Shown here: piece after piece, positions 36,301 through 48,447 of the stretch
How the letters are laid out: the number at the start of each line of letters is the position of its first letter
Position numbering within the stretch: position 1 is the first letter of the stretch
Source of the DNA: Pelodera strongyloides
Taxonomy: Eukaryota; Nematoda; Chromadorea; Rhabditida; Rhabditidae
Assembly: GCA_036852015.1 (NCBI GenBank)
Contig: JAANDG010000190.1
Coordinates: 62,001 to 126,000 of the forward strand
Length of the DNA: 64,000 nt
Direction: 5' to 3'
Notes under the pieces: model-generated
The model's database searches: none
What the model saw: the letters and a program-made list of their open reading frames with translations, nothing else
Told to the model about the DNA's origin: nothing
Made by a program: the position numbers and the translations under genes

Positions 36301-39300
36301 ACGAGAGGAAACTCCAAGTATCACTACTACGGTATTAGGTACGTTACGTGGTTGTGCTAGATATCGGCATGTTAGGAGACCCGGTCAAATTTAACAAAGT
36401 CACAAGCCAAACGAAGGTCAATTGTGTTCCAAATCCCCTGCATGCCGTTGCCTTACAATGGATTCTAAATTAAAGTTTGTTACTTTTGCAATATGTTTTT
36501 TTTTTAGAATCAGGAAGGATTCTCCACTAAATCGTCAGCCTCTGGAAGATTATGGAAGAGATGGAGCAGTCACAAGAAGGTTGCTTGTGAATACTTTAGT
36601 TTACGAGGGCTTAATATGGACAATTATGATTATTGATCGATGAGTCATATAATTTCTTTGATGGTGACTAAATAATTGAAATCTCAAGTAAAACCTCTTG
36701 TAGCAACCAGAGTACCGCACGTCGTCCATCATCAAGGACGGCACTACTCCCAACGAACAATAACTCGTTTCTGACTGCTTCACATCAGCCGCCTCCACCT
36801 CAACCGTAATACTTGAAACTTGAAACTCATAAACTTCAACACTGAGATTAAAATTCTGAGCTACTTATACAAGGAGAACTTTTAACTTGTGAATGTTGTC
36901 AGAAACTAGACCATTGTTTGTCGCATACACACCGTTAACTTGTTAACTCTACTCAAATTCCAGAGCCGACCACTATAACGGGGAGCAGGGCTCCTCATTC
37001 AACGGATATGAGAATAACAGATCATCGGTGTCTCCAGCAGGTATGACGTAGTCACTCTTATTCGACTTATTCCACTGTTGCAATTTTGGTCACTGACTTT
37101 CAAAACTTACAAGATTACTCCAAAAGCAATTATCTTGGTTTCAATATTCGTAGACAAAAAGCAAAGTTGAAGTATGCAGGTCCGCCGTGACGGAATTTGC
37201 CGAGCTTTTCTAGAGGTCGACCCGTTAGTCATCCATTAGGTCATCAAGACTCATATACATGTAAGTCTAACTATAAGCTCCGTCGTATTCAGTGCCTGAC
37301 GCCGACCTTATTGTCCTTGGTGAAGGCGCTGTGCCCCAGCTGATGCCCAATCTAACTGGAATCGAAGAAACACTTCGCATGCTAAAGATGAATACGGATC
37401 ACGTGATGAGATTTGCCGATACCTATGCACAGAACTGCCAGGTAAAGTTTGAAAGGACTAGAATAAACTTTCATGAAAAAAAAACTAAACTACAGACTTT
37501 GTGGAATCGACTACCAAAAGCTTCTACACACTGGATTACTGTTTACTATAGACTACACCTAACAAACCATCAAACATTTTATTGCTTTTATATAAGAATC
37601 TCTATGAAGGCTAACAATAATTCAACTTTGTTTCCTCTAGTGATGAGCGCAAGTTTTCAATATTCTTTTTCAGCGCATCAAACTCTTTCACAGTGCCTAC
37701 GTAAGATAATAAAACCGTGATGTTGTCAATTAACTGTTCCCTTGCAATGAATCACTGATGAAACTTGGGCTGCGCGCGGCGAGCTCCTAGTGTCGAAGTG
37801 GGTTCGCAGTGTGCATGTGAGCATGTGGAGCACCATAAAAGTTTAGCGTTGAAATAATTTCAGGAGATTCTGTATTCAATCAAACAACTCCAATTTGATC
37901 AGATTGAAGAATGTTGGACTTCGTTCTGGCAACCGGAAAGAGATGATATGGACGATGATGGGAAGTATGGAGACTACTTGCAAGTTTTTATTTCTCTTTT
38001 CTTTTCTTTTCTTTACTTTGCCTTACTTTACTTACTTACTTTCCTTTTATTTTCATTTTTATACTGTCTGCAACACACATAATACATATCTACAACACAC
38101 AACACATAATTCACTACACCTAATATCACTATTTACTAACACAAAACCTTGCACTTGGCTCAACATGAACTTCTATTTTACAGTGCATGTTTAATAAAGA
38201 ATAAAAAGTGTGATTTGGGGTTACCCTAAGTCTGCAATGCATTTGTATGCGTATTATCTATCGCGATGAACATATTATGTTATTTTGATGAGAAAACTTC
38301 AAGCAATTCGCTATTGACTGATAGTGTTGACCTAAAAATTAAAAAATTAACAATGGCGAGTAAATATGGAAGACATGCTTATTATATGTATGGAAATTGA
38401 ATTCAACCGTATTTCTTCAGTTTCTGCACTGGAAAAGAGGATCGCCTCAGTCAACAGCAGATCTTCTCCCTGTGCACAGTCCCTCAGATTCAGGAATATA
38501 TTGTTCACATGGACTATTCCTTCTACCAAGTTCTAGTGGACGTACTCCTGGTCGATGTCCTCAGTACAGCTATCACCGGTGAGATATTTAATATATTGTT
38601 GTTTTTAAGAATGAAATATGACCGAAAATACCAGGTGTTATTTCCGCGCCATCGCGGCGCACAAAAAGAATATCTGCTACAGGGGCGCGGCGCACCCTCT
38701 CCAGGTTGCGCGGTAGGTGCGCCACGCGAAGTTTGTCTCGAATAAATATAATCACAGAGGTGAATTTTTGAAGAAAATATAAGTCCCCATCTTTAGTTAC
38801 TTGATGAAGTTATTAACTTTTGCAGCAGCTCACATAACATCAGTGAGAAACTTTGCTAAATCTCTGGAGAATCAGTTGAGAAAAGCAATGATGGGCGCTC
38901 CTGATATGGTGATCAGAAAGAAATGTGACGCCGTGAGATTGTTCTCCCAGACATTGCGGAGGTGAGCATTCAATACTTTATCAATAGTAAAGGTTTATCG
39001 ATTACATAAATAACACGGCAATGCGTATGAAACATTCCATACTGACAGAGGCCTGACTACGGTATATACACTTCAAATTTCAACTCGAATGAACTAATAA
39101 AATGCTAAAAAAGTACATTTCAACGGTTAATCTAGTGGGTGGTTAACTACGTTAGGACGCAGAACAACAGGCCCTGAGTGTGCAAGATGATAGAGGGCGT
39201 TTTGCACATGCCTGTTTTCATGTAATGGGATGTTTTTACACTACGAATCGTAAAAATCTTCGGATCAACTCTCTCAAGCACACATATTCATGTTGTACCC

Positions 39301-41697
39301 ATCTTATAGTCAGAATAATACTACCGATTTGCTTTATTGTGCTCATTTGCGTATTAAGTTATTGTGATAGATACACATCTCTCAATCATCTGGCGACGGC
39401 CGCACGTGGAGTTCTTCAAAAACCGGATCAGATCCAGCAAATGATCAACGATTTCAACAGGTAAAACACACTTGATTAAACCAATTAGAGCATAGGCGCA
39501 TAAATTGAGCAATTTGTCATCTGGAACTCGTCGCCTAATGCCCAGGACCTCTGCCGACCAAATCATAAGCTTTGAAACACGGTATTAAACCACCATTGAA
39601 AAAGAAGCACGCTCTTGAAGCATAAAATATTTAGTTATCATTTATTGAGCTAATTTGATGAAATGAGATTTGACTCCTCATGTGCTCATATACTGTTTGT
39701 TTTTATCCAACTTTCTCTTTAGAGTGGAAATCAGCAGCGTTCAAGAACAGGCTGGATGGGTGTGCGCGTGTGATCCTTTGATGGTACAACACCTACAGAG
39801 TGCATTCAGGTTAGACCAACAATATACTATATACATATATATAATATACTTAAAAACAAAACAATTCTAAACAATTATTGGATTAGAACCTATTTTTTTA
39901 CATCCGAGGATGAAAAATAAGGAACATTTAGAACGCAAACTTAAATTTTGCAAATTGCTCTCGATGCGCGACGCTACGACGCTAACTGACAATGAGAGAA
40001 TTTAGAATGTCTAATCAATAAATCTAAACTTTCAGAGACAATCTCCAGCAGCAGAAGTCTCTATCGGAATGGGCAGAATGGATGGAGGCAGTTGTTGATA
40101 ATGTAAGGGCTTACGCTTATTATAGATAACCACGAATACAATACAACTAAATAACGAAAGAGTGTATGTCTTTATAGATCTCCATCAATACGATGCACGA
40201 CGAAATACCGAAACTTTTGTAGAATAATATTTTTTTCAGGTGCTAGCCAAATATCACGACAAGTCTGTGGAAACTCTGGGAGACGTGGCCAAACAATTCC
40301 TCCTGAACTGGAGTTTCTACTGGTAAGAGTTTCCGACATTTATAGAATAAAACAAGGAAAAAATATACATATAAAAAAAACAAGCAATGATAGATATCAG
40401 ATCCGCCATCGTCCATGTTTATTACTTACTGTTAGTCATAATGTCAAAGCGCGTAATTTTTGTTGATTAGTTGATTAATTGAAATGATCGGAAATTGGGT
40501 ACAACAGGCAATTGGGTACAATAGAAATTGGGTAAAGCAGCACAACAGCCGCTTTGTGATAGGACAACCGTATTTCACGTATTCTATTCATACTGATTTG
40601 CATATCATTGTATTTATCCGTTTCAAAAAGTCCGCCTTTTCAAAAACCGGCTGTTATACCACTTTAAGGCTACTTCTGTTTCAGTTCGTGTGTTATTCGT
40701 GACCTAACCCTTCGATCCGCTCAATCCTTCGGATCTTTCCATCTACTTCGTCTTCTCTTTGATGAATATATGCTCTATTTGGTGGAACAAAGACTTGCTA
40801 AGGCTGCGGCTCGACCCGCCGTGAGTATTATGGCAAACGTGAGTGATGTTGAAAAGTTGCATTAGAACATAATCGGTTGTGGGTAATTGTAGAGCCGCTA
40901 CCACAGTTGTTGGAGAAGTGAACCCGCAATTCTAAGGCCCAGGTCGATCCTGTTCGTCCAAAGACCCAGTTACATTATTTACGTACATACTGTGCGAGTC
41001 CGCAGTGCATTTTGAGAATGCCCAAATCTAAAACAACTATTTTTATAATAATTCATATATATTTCCAGAATATCGAGTGGAATATCGAGAGATTGCTGCC
41101 TGGTCGTTCACATATCAGTGTTGCCGATGTGGGCCAGCATAATCTTCAACAAACGAACAAACTCTCATCGTCCTATATTCCATCCAAGCTCAATGCCAGC
41201 GACGAGATGGCGCAAATTGAGGTTGTTCTAAAATATCTATTTTTGTTTAGTTCAAAGTGCGAAGTACACGAAACTCTTCGACTGTGCCGCATAGAAAGGG
41301 AAGGCCACAAGTGTGCATTGAGAAAACGTGCACGACGAATACGCGGGGTATTGCGTTGTGATGTTGACTCATGTAGTTTGTGGCGTACATCTTGAGTACT
41401 CTAGCATCTAAGCACAGTTGCTGATTCTTTATTATTGTCGAGAATAACCTTCTTTATTTTCAAGACGTCGTCCCCAGTCACATGGAAAGTGATAGAGTCG
41501 CAACAGAAACCAGAACCAGATGGCATCGTCTATATGGAAGAACCGAAGGTAAATAATGTTATTATTAGGTTTCTTCCTTTATGACGTTACATTGATTAAC
41601 TTGGACTAACTTATTTTTATGCATATGTATAATTTCCACATTTGTTTTACTTCAGCCGATGTACGTGGTGAGTACGGAGACCCTCCCGCCCAATTGA
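24323..41697 (+). CDS. daf-19: RFX-family transcription factor, DAF-19 orthologue (long form)
   Basis: Twenty-four phase-compatible exons give 813 residues: 24323-24499, 24811-24859, 25933-26002, 26904-26965, 27234-27360, 31591-31642, 32030-32164, 35599-35678, 36204-36338, 36508-36579, 36704-36805, 36964-37040, 37293-37441, 37864-37964, 38421-38578, 38826-38961, 39371-39460, 39723-39809, 40036-40102, 40240-40322, 40685-40838, 41069-41221, 41465-41548 and 41656-41697. The RFX winged-helix DNA-binding domain (residues about 225-300, exons 8-9) reads [16 protein letters not shown], then [16 protein letters not shown] and [19 protein letters not shown], which is diagnostic. Exons 13-22 encode the conserved RFX C-terminal dimerisation region. 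A Gln-rich stretch lies in exon 7. RFX factors bind X-boxes and DAF-19 controls ciliary genes in sensory neurons. The start follows a TTTCTAG acceptor by 10 bases. The exon 23 acceptor (TTTCAAG) is weak. An upstream-most promoter and three 5' ends are inferred. Confidence 0.93.
25570..25654 (+). CDS. daf-19: Alternative Gln-rich first exon of daf-19
   Basis: It starts ATGGATATG and encodes 28 codons with the glutamine run HQQQQQR, ending at donor G|GTACGC with one base left over. That phase equals the one left by exon 2 (24859), so it can join exon 3 at 25933 without a frame change. A stop codon lies four codons upstream, so translation must begin here. It would give an isoform differing only at the N terminus. 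Splicing is inferred from phase alone. Confidence 0.5.
28022..29110. repeat. Triplicated 364-bp tandem repeat in daf-19 intron 5
   Basis: Three consecutive copies begin GGCAATGTTTCTTG at about 28022, 28386 and 28750. Copies 1 and 2 are almost identical; copy 3 lacks a few bases, including a piece of the internal hairpin TACCAGCA/TGCTGGTA, and has several substitutions. No shared open frame or recognised RNA gene was found. Each unit ends in ATAATAAAGAGAGG. Confidence 0.92.
29755..30405 (-). repeat. Mosaic repeat B, inverted copy
   Basis: Reverse-complement copy of 19800-20590. The GC-rich module at about 29776-29945 (GATCCCCTAGGCAATCGGGG, GCATAGCGGCGGTTGCTATA) is nearly unchanged, while the flanks are more diverged. 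It lies in daf-19 intron 5, next to the triplicated repeat. Confidence 0.75.
31514..31642 (+). CDS. daf-19: Short-form start of daf-19, extending exon 6 upstream
   Basis: An ATG at 31514 reads in frame through the exon 6 acceptor (TTTTCAG at 31584-31590) into exon 6. This adds 26 isoform-specific codons beginning [13 protein letters not shown] stop three codons upstream of the ATG fixes the start. The product would lack exons 1-5, have about 677 residues and keep the whole DNA-binding and dimerisation regions. C. elegans daf-19 is known to make long and short isoforms with different cell specificity, which makes this reading attractive. The transcript start is not visible. Confidence 0.6.
31769..31865. 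mobile_element. Octamer-core miniature element, partial
   Basis: It has the left end TTAAAGCCGTATAACGGCCG with TTTGAAAA, then GCATTCCTATGTTTTTATGC. The right arm is missing or too diverged. It lies in the short intron after daf-19 exon 6. Confidence 0.45.
32200..32390 (-). mobile_element. TTTGGTGAC inverted-repeat element, copy 2
   Basis: It is in reverse orientation to the other three copies: AAATGGTTTTCACCGAAGAA on the left and GGTAACCGTCACCAAATGAT on the right. It begins about 40 bases after the end of daf-19 exon 7. Confidence 0.65.
32670..33510 (-). repeat. Mosaic repeat A, inverted copy
   Basis: Reverse-complement copy of 18215-19125, with the same internal order. It includes a nested octamer-core miniature element at 33151-33290. 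It lies in the 3.4-kb intron between daf-19 exons 7 and 8. Confidence 0.75.
35385..35571. mobile_element. Octamer-core miniature element
   Basis: TTTTAAAGCCGTATGACACC on the left pairs with CCGGCGGTAATATCGCTTTA on the right. ATTTGCATACAACATGGGA lies near the right end. It ends about 30 bp before daf-19 exon 8, which carries the start of the DNA-binding domain. Confidence 0.65.
40545..40675. mobile_element. Octamer-core miniature element, partial
   Basis: The core GATTTGCATATCATTG and the right end TTTTCAAAAACCGGCTGTTA with TACCACTTTAA are clear. The left arm is weak. It ends about 10 bp before the acceptor of daf-19 exon 21. Confidence 0.55.
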
Positions 41698-41713
41698 TGT
41701 ACGAATACACAAA

Positions 41714-41719
41714 AATAAA
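41714..41719 (+). other. daf-19: Polyadenylation signal of daf-19
   Basis: AATAAA lies 17 bases after the stop codon, giving an unusually short 3' untranslated region if used. Confidence 0.6.
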
Positions 41720-43456
41720 GATTGCTGTATTATTAGGAAGTCACGTAACTTTCTTACGAGTGTGCTGAGCTGTAGTGTAGTGATCTTATTTTTATATTAG
41801 TCTGACGATTCCGTGAATTTTTTTACATGTGTATCCTTGTTTTATTGCCATCTTTGTAGTTTTAAGTTTTAGTGTAATAAATAACCCATAAAAAATATGA
41901 GAGGAAGTGACAATAATATGAATATGTTACATATTACGTGCTTATTGAAAAGATCTTTAAAAAAATTATATTTGTGAGTTGATTTCCGATGAAGCATGTA
42001 TGATGACACGTCCACAGTACGTGTATATATGCTTCAGATATAATTTGCATTTATTAAACTTATTGGAGTTTACTTCTTTTGCTTTGCCTATCAGTCGTGT
42101 TTTGTTTATCTGCTTTGCTCGAGCAGTTTACGTATATCCATCGAGACATAGCTTAGTCTTGCTTAGTCCGTGCATACGTATATGCTCTTCTATCATATGG
42201 CAAACGTGGTGAAAAGTTATCACACTGACACTGAGTTTAATTTATCACTCCGAGTTTAATTTTTTATTTATAATGATGCTTAGTGAGCTCTAATTGAGCT
42301 CGATTTTTTATTCTAATCATGCACATTTGCACACGAAGCATGGGAAAACAGTTAACCAAAATCCGTTTCAAAAATCGGCTGTTATACCGGTTTAAGAAAG
42401 ATATGCCTTGGCAAATTTTACTCAGAGAAGAACGTTCGCAATCATTTATTCTATCTTTACTTGTCTGGTGTAGCATATATATTTAGTACCATGTGTAATT
42501 TAGTTAATTACCATTAATTATTTTAATAAATACCAACAATGCTGTGATTGTTTTCTGTCCATGAAGGCACCTAGAAATCCTTCTGAATTAGAAAGCTTGC
42601 GTATTAACCATGAACTACTGTGTGTGTGCATATTTCGTATATTTTCTTTCTCACACATTGTGAATGTTTCAATAAATATTTTTGTAGTTGGCAATTTTTG
42701 GATATGTTGTTTTCAGAACTGAATTTTAACTATAAATAAATCACTTCCGTAGATAAGGCTCAAGAACACTGGGAAGCACTAATTCGTACTTACGCGAGTT
42801 TCCATTAGTAACTGGCATAATTCGCTAATTATCGTCTTTTGTACCTTTGCGTGAGGTTACATTTAATCTACAATTGCCCTAATATTGTTCACCAGAAGGG
42901 GCTAATTGCTCCCTCCTAGCAATTGATATTCAGCCCAGAGGCCCAGAGAAACTCGCAATTTTCCGTCACTTGCATTTTTTGCAATTATTGCATTTGTTAT
43001 AACCAATAGTGTATTTATCCTGTCATGTCATGACTAAAATGTACATTTTCATTCTTTTCCACGTAATACACATCACAACAAAGCATTACTAACACATGTT
43101 TACGTTCATTTCGACCGCGTCATGCGGAAAATATCGATTTGGTATGGTCTTGTACAAGGGGAACCCCGCCCAGCTTAGTTTGTTAATTATTGATTTGTTA
43201 ACTTTGGCTGCTCCCATCTTTCACTAACTCTTATGGCCAGGGTGTCACTGCTTGTTTCTTCGAGTTGGACCGCTTATTATTGTATAGTTCGTTCGACTTA
43301 TTTTCTCACGTTTTTAGTAGTACAGTTGTTAAGACAGACCCCTTGAATAGCCAGATACCGTTATTGATTAATTCGCATCGCTATTATTTTGTGTGCTATT
43401 TTATGGTTAATATTTTATGAATTTAATTTTATAATGGTTTAGGCCTTCTCTCCAAA
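41720..43456. other. Spacer between daf-19 and the PMP3-like gene
   Basis: AT-rich sequence with one octamer-core miniature element at about 42225-42395 (core GCACATTTGCACACGAAGCA, right end AAAATCGGCTGTTATACCGG). No coding region is supported. Confidence 0.5.
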
Positions 43457-43942
43457 ATGTGCAAGTGCCTTCTCCTATGTCTCGCCATTATTTTCCCGGT
43501 ATGTGTTTATATTTTAGTGGACCCTGGCTAGGCGCACCATATTTTATAGTTTTATTTTAACACCAGGCTAATCTATGATCTATACGTAGAGCGTGTCGCG
43601 GTCACGAGTAGAGTTTAATCTACTTTTGTAGAGATAAGTTCTGTTTACTTTCCGGAAAGCCCGTTTCTCGAAAAACGTTACAAACGCCATGATTCGGCAC
43701 TGTGCCAATGATTCTGCCCGGTTAGGTGGTGTTTTATTGAAAAGGTTTCATTATTTACATATTTTACATTTCAGCCTCTGGCTGTGCTGGCCAACTCGGG
43801 ATGCACGGTTGATCTGTGCATCAACCTGCTTCTGACGCTTTTGGGATTCATTCCCGGCATCATGCATGCCATCTATGTCATTTTCTACTATCAGCCTAGA
43901 GGATCTGCTCTTCCACGACAAGTTCCAATGCAGAGATACTGA
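43457..43942 (+). CDS. PMP3/UPF0057 small membrane protein
   Basis: Two exons, 43457-43498 and 43775-43942, both phase 0, 69 residues; the intron is 276 bp. The protein matches the PMP3 (UPF0057) pattern almost end to end: LAIIFPPLAVLANSGC, LCINLLLTLLGFIPGI, then HAIYVIFYYQ. It has two membrane segments with the family's PP and GFIPG motifs, plus a short polar tail ending MQRY. In yeast and plants these proteolipids influence membrane potential and salt or cold tolerance; nematode roles are less clear. It sits alone between daf-19 and a long gene-poor stretch. Confidence 0.9.
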
Positions 43943-43975
43943 TTGATTTGGGGGTGTTTTGAAATAACTTAAAAG

Positions 43976-44105
43976 GGTTTTAAAGCCCCCTTTTGAAACT
44001 CATAATGGTCAACTGCATTCCTATGTATTTATGCCAGAGGCTCAAATGTAATGTAGCTCGTAAGTGACCTCGAATTGAGCTCGATCTTTTATTCTAATCG
44101 TAATC
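43976..44105. mobile_element. Octamer-core miniature element, degraded
   Basis: It begins TTTTAAAGCCCCCTTTTGAA, followed by GCATTCCTATGTATTTATGC and TTGAGCTCGATCTTTTATTC. The right inverted end is lost. It starts 34 bp after the PMP3-like stop. Confidence 0.5.
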
Positions 44106-44761
44106 ATACTCATTACGAGCCGTTACTTTGGGTTGACTTATTATTGGCTCTCAATTACACCTGCACTATCTTCTCAGCTTGTATTAGCCAATGAGTCACT
44201 TCGAAATTATTTAATATGCGAACCTTTATTTTAGGCAATAATTGGACAGAAACATCCATGCCAGTATACGACGCACCTTGTTATTATGCACTTATTCTTC
44301 CAGTAGCCGTGCGTGATCAAAATATAGAAACAGGTAAAGATACAGAAATTCAAAACCAAATCGTCTAGTTGCCCATTCAAAATCTGTCATTCGGGAATTA
44401 GTTTTAGTATCGATCACAATACCAAATCTACTGTATTAAAATAAATCGTGAAATAACTTTTCATGTAATTCCTCGCCAAGATTGGTACTGTTGCTTTGGC
44501 TTTTTGACTTTGGTTTCGCCATTCTGAATTCTGAATGCATCTGTATAGATAGTTTCTTTATTACCCGCATAGTTTTTTTTCATTCTGAAAATGTTTCATT
44601 TGGATGGATAATACTGATTTCAAGTTAGAACTATCGCTGATTTTAAATATTATTCATTTTATTTGCCATTGTTGTATGGATTACGTGTTGTCTATAAATT
44701 TATTAATTTTTATCTTCTGATTGTTTTCTGCCGGGTGTCTTTCCTATAATAATAAATTACT

Positions 44762-44895
44762 GCGTGCAAGTGGCAACTTTAAGGTGTACAAGCGGCAACC
44801 TTAATTCGCCACGGCGTGTAAGCGGCAACTTCCCCCCGGAACCCAACGGCGCGCAACCGCGCCTCTTGAACGCCGTAAAGTTGCCGCTTGCACGC
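44762..44895. repeat. Cluster of four 18-bp GCGTGYAAGCGGCAACTT motifs, one inverted
   Basis: Three direct copies start near 44762, 44783 and 44813, and one inverted copy spans 44877-44895. The outermost pair forms a terminal inverted repeat of about 19 bp. The inside is GC-rich (CGGCGCGCAACCGCGCC) in AT-rich surroundings. It is either a small DNA element or a clustered binding-site array. Confidence 0.6.
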
Positions 44896-46711
44896 CACGT
44901 TCCACGTTGAACTATCTCGCATGAGCAATAAGTTTGCATTACTAGATTTGTCAACTAAAGTCGTGTGTAAAATACAGAGATACAGTTATTACAAAAAAAA
45001 GTGTGCCTTATTAACAAATATGCGTAGAAGCTATATAAAAATTGTTCTAGAACGAAATTATTACATGATGCATTGCCAGGCGACAAACGATGATTGATTA
45101 GAATAAAATATTGATCGGCATTATGCTAGAGTATTTGCTCTTTTCTAAAATCGCATGTGGACATAAGTTTTGGCGAAATTTCCATCCTCAGGTTTGCTTC
45201 AAAGTGTATTTCTATTCTCTCTGAGTCCTTTGGTTACGTTTTGATTTGTCTCGGTTGTCTAAAATCCACTTCTAGATTTGAACCTATCTCGTCCTACTTC
45301 TCACATTTCACAGTACCTTTTTGGTATTACGTCAACGTAACTTCCCACATTGTCTTTTAAAAGATCAAAGGAAAGGGACTATTTTGTTCCTTTTTGTTCA
45401 TCGAAAATTCGAAGAATAGCCTGCACTTTAGTCTTTGTAAGAAGATACCGATAGTGCAAGTAAATGAGTTTATCGTGAGAACATTTTTGATTCAAAATGT
45501 TTGAAAAATATCCCGTATTTTAGGTGATATCATAGTCAAAGGGTCATCAGCCTTTCACATTGATTTAAATTTGCATAGATAAAAGACGTATTGCGTTGCA
45601 TTAACATCTTATTGTATAAAGGAGAAGAGTTTGAAGCGGGGTGATTTTATTTGTGATTACGACCACAACGAATTATTCTACGTTTCAGACGTTTGGTATA
45701 AGAAGTAAGAAGGCTCTCTTCGCAGCTTTCCAAAATTAAGCGTAATAGGTTCTCTTAACATAAACGTTGGAATATACGCTTCAGATGTTTCATATAAATA
45801 TGCGAACGTCGAAGTATCGTTTACATAACATTTGATGTCGCCCCAGGCGGCGATAGCCGTCTGGTATTAAATATTTACTAACAGATTCAAATGTGTGCAT
45901 CAATATGATGAAAGATATTTTATCAAGATTCAGATATATAAGTCATGAATATTACAATTAACAAGTATGTACTGTACTCATTGAAGTGCTATAAGAATAT
46001 CCCTGATATTTAAAAAAAAATCGTCAATTGGGGAATATTTTACGTAAAATTTGAAAGTATCCACGGAATCATAAATAACAATAGTTTAAGTTCACAGTGG
46101 AGACAACCTTTACCGGAGGTGCATGCCCTCGACCTCCACACTCATAAATTCGGCATTAAAAAAAATTGTTTTGGGAAATGAAGAATATTCGAAGCTTCAC
46201 CAAAATGCAAGCTGCGTCTATTCAAAACTTACCATATAGATCATATATTGTTCTCTCACGAGCTGCTGCACTCACATACAATTTAGCTTGGTAAAGCTCA
46301 GGTCTATTATTTCAGTACGTTACAATGTTGTTCAGAAGAACGGATTTATGCAGAGGCTTGTTGACAATTTCGTACAAGATCGAGGGACTTTTTAGGGTCT
46401 GGATTACAGCTTTCAAAAAACGCCTGCTCTTCTTACTATTCTCGTGCTCTATAATTCGTACCACTACGTAACAGCGCACGATTATTGTATTATTCGTTGT
46501 TTTATCGTTGACATTCTATGTTGTCTTTACAATTAGTGACCTTTTGCCCAGAAAGTCCTTTAGTTGTCCGTCGCTGGAAAGTGTGACTAATCATAGCGCC
46601 CTTCTTATTCCGAGTTTGTCCTTTTAACACTTTTTAGTTGTTTTGTTCTGCTTCTACTAGGCATCACATGAATTGTACTTATAATTAGAAAATTGAGAGA
46701 GAAATTCATGG

Positions 46712-46886
46712 TTTTAAAGCGAAATGCTAGCCCCTTTGGAAAATTTGCATATGATAAGCAAATCCTATATATCCTATGCTAAATTTTTACGATTGCCGTG
46801 GACGATCGTACAAAATTAGCATAGGTTACATAGGATTTGCTTATCATATGCAAATTTTCCAAAGGGGCTAGCAGTTCGCTTTAAAG
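46712..46886. mobile_element. Nearly perfect inverted-repeat element, 175 bp
   Basis: Arms of about 80 bp: TTTTAAAGCGAAATGCTAGC with CCCTTTGGAAAATTTGCATA on the left and the near-exact reverse on the right, with a short middle (ACGATTGCCGTGGACGATCG). Few differences between arms suggest recent origin. The ends TTTTAAAGCGAA match the octamer-core family, but the inside differs. Confidence 0.85.
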
Positions 46887-47554
46887 GAAATTTTTTTAAT
46901 GATGTCAATGAGTATTGTTTCCCAAAATAACCTCAATGTTAATGTATAGCTAGCTTTATGACTGGTCTAGCAGTTCCGATCCTTTTCCGAAATCAACCAC
47001 TTAAACGTAAAACCGATATTTGTTTGAATTATTCAAAAGTTGAAGTCGTAGCCGCATCAACGTGAGCTTGCTGCTTTGCATACAACCTAAGCATACCGTA
47101 CTCTGTCTTTTCCGGTGCCGTTTGCATTTCCTTAGAAATGGTCAGACTACGTGACACACATAGAGACGAGGTTATGGTTCCCAAATATCTTAGCGGAGTG
47201 AATATTGTTATATATTTCCTTCCCTTCAAGTGTTTTTGGCAAAATATTGGCAAAAGAGCGGACGAGATAATTCGGTGGATTTTTGAAGAGGCTTTGAACA
47301 AATAGTATAGCTCGGCACAAAGAGTAGTACTAATCATCCAATCAAAATCATATTAAATTACTGTATTTTTTCTACACTGCCTACAAAAATAAATAAAACA
47401 CATACTTTGAGCGACTTTTCGCTTCCCGCCAAGTGTGTCTGTTATAGGCGGAGCAAGGGGCAAGGGGGTAACTGACCTCTACACTCTCTCTACATCAGTT
47501 TCAATTCCGAGAAACTATTGTTCTTCCGGAAAGTGTCACATTGTACAGGCACAT

Positions 47555-47700
47555 ACGCATGAACACACATGCACATGAACACATAAGCACACACACGCCG
47601 GCCCACACATGCACATACATGCACCAGATACGTACACACACACACATACACACATACACACATGCACACAAACATACACATACAACATACACATACACGA
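47555..47700. repeat. CA-rich microsatellite
   Basis: Interrupted ACACAC and ACATAC units. Frames seen across it on either strand are low-complexity artefacts. Confidence 0.9.
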
Positions 47701-47726
47701 AACAGGATAGTCCGAGTTGCAGGCTT

Positions 47727-47906
47727 AAAGTGAAATACTGATCGGTTTTTGAAACGCATCGTGGACAACTGAATTCTTACGTATTTATGCTAATTTGCTC
47801 GAATTTAGCTCGATTTTTTATTCTAATTTATGTGCATTTGCATAAGCCGCATAAGAATGCTGGTGTAGTCGATGTGTTTCAAATGCCGGCCGGTATTTCG
47901 CTTTAA
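47727..47906. mobile_element. Octamer-core miniature element
   Basis: A full copy: TTAAAGTGAAATACTGATCG with GTTTTTGAAACGCATC on the left, TTATGTGCATTTGCATAAGC in the core, and GCCGGCCGGTATTTCGCTTT on the right. Confidence 0.75.
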
Positions 47907-48447
47907 ACCCCTTGCACCTTCCAGGAATGTAACCCTAGTTAGCCCTCAAACTATATTTTTTCTCGTGCACTCATAACACTCATGTTACGCTGACATGTGG
48001 ACATGCTTTTGTATTACCTCTTCTCCTGTTTGATTGTAGCTGGAACTAGTTTCGCTATGTTTATTTGTTATGTTTTTATGTTTTTATTTTTGCTGTTTTT
48101 CCTTGTTGTCCGTTACAAAACAAGTTTCTACGGACAATATTTTGCGATAGAAAAACTGGTTCAGCTCTTGATGTTACTCTTGTTGGACATTTCTCTCTTT
48201 TTTTCTAATTGTAACCCTGTTTTCCTTTCCTTTTCTTCATAAGTACTTTGTTTTCAGTATTAGAAACACACATATTAAGAAACAGTTCAACAAAGTATGA
48301 GCGCGAAATACACCTCGCTGCCTCTCTTGCTTTTTGACCCTTTTTGTTATTTACCTATAGTAGTCCGCTATCTCCAAGACTAGATAACCGTACTGCATCC
48401 ACAGAGCAAGATGGAACTGAACATACTGACATTGAGTTCATTAATTA

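Noticed and set aside
47029..47337. 102-codon ATG frame on the minus strand
   Set aside because: No motif, no signal peptide, no splice partners; possibly chance or a decayed exon.
47490..47768. Cysteine/valine-rich and histidine/threonine-rich frames
   Set aside because: They are translations of the CA/GT microsatellite.
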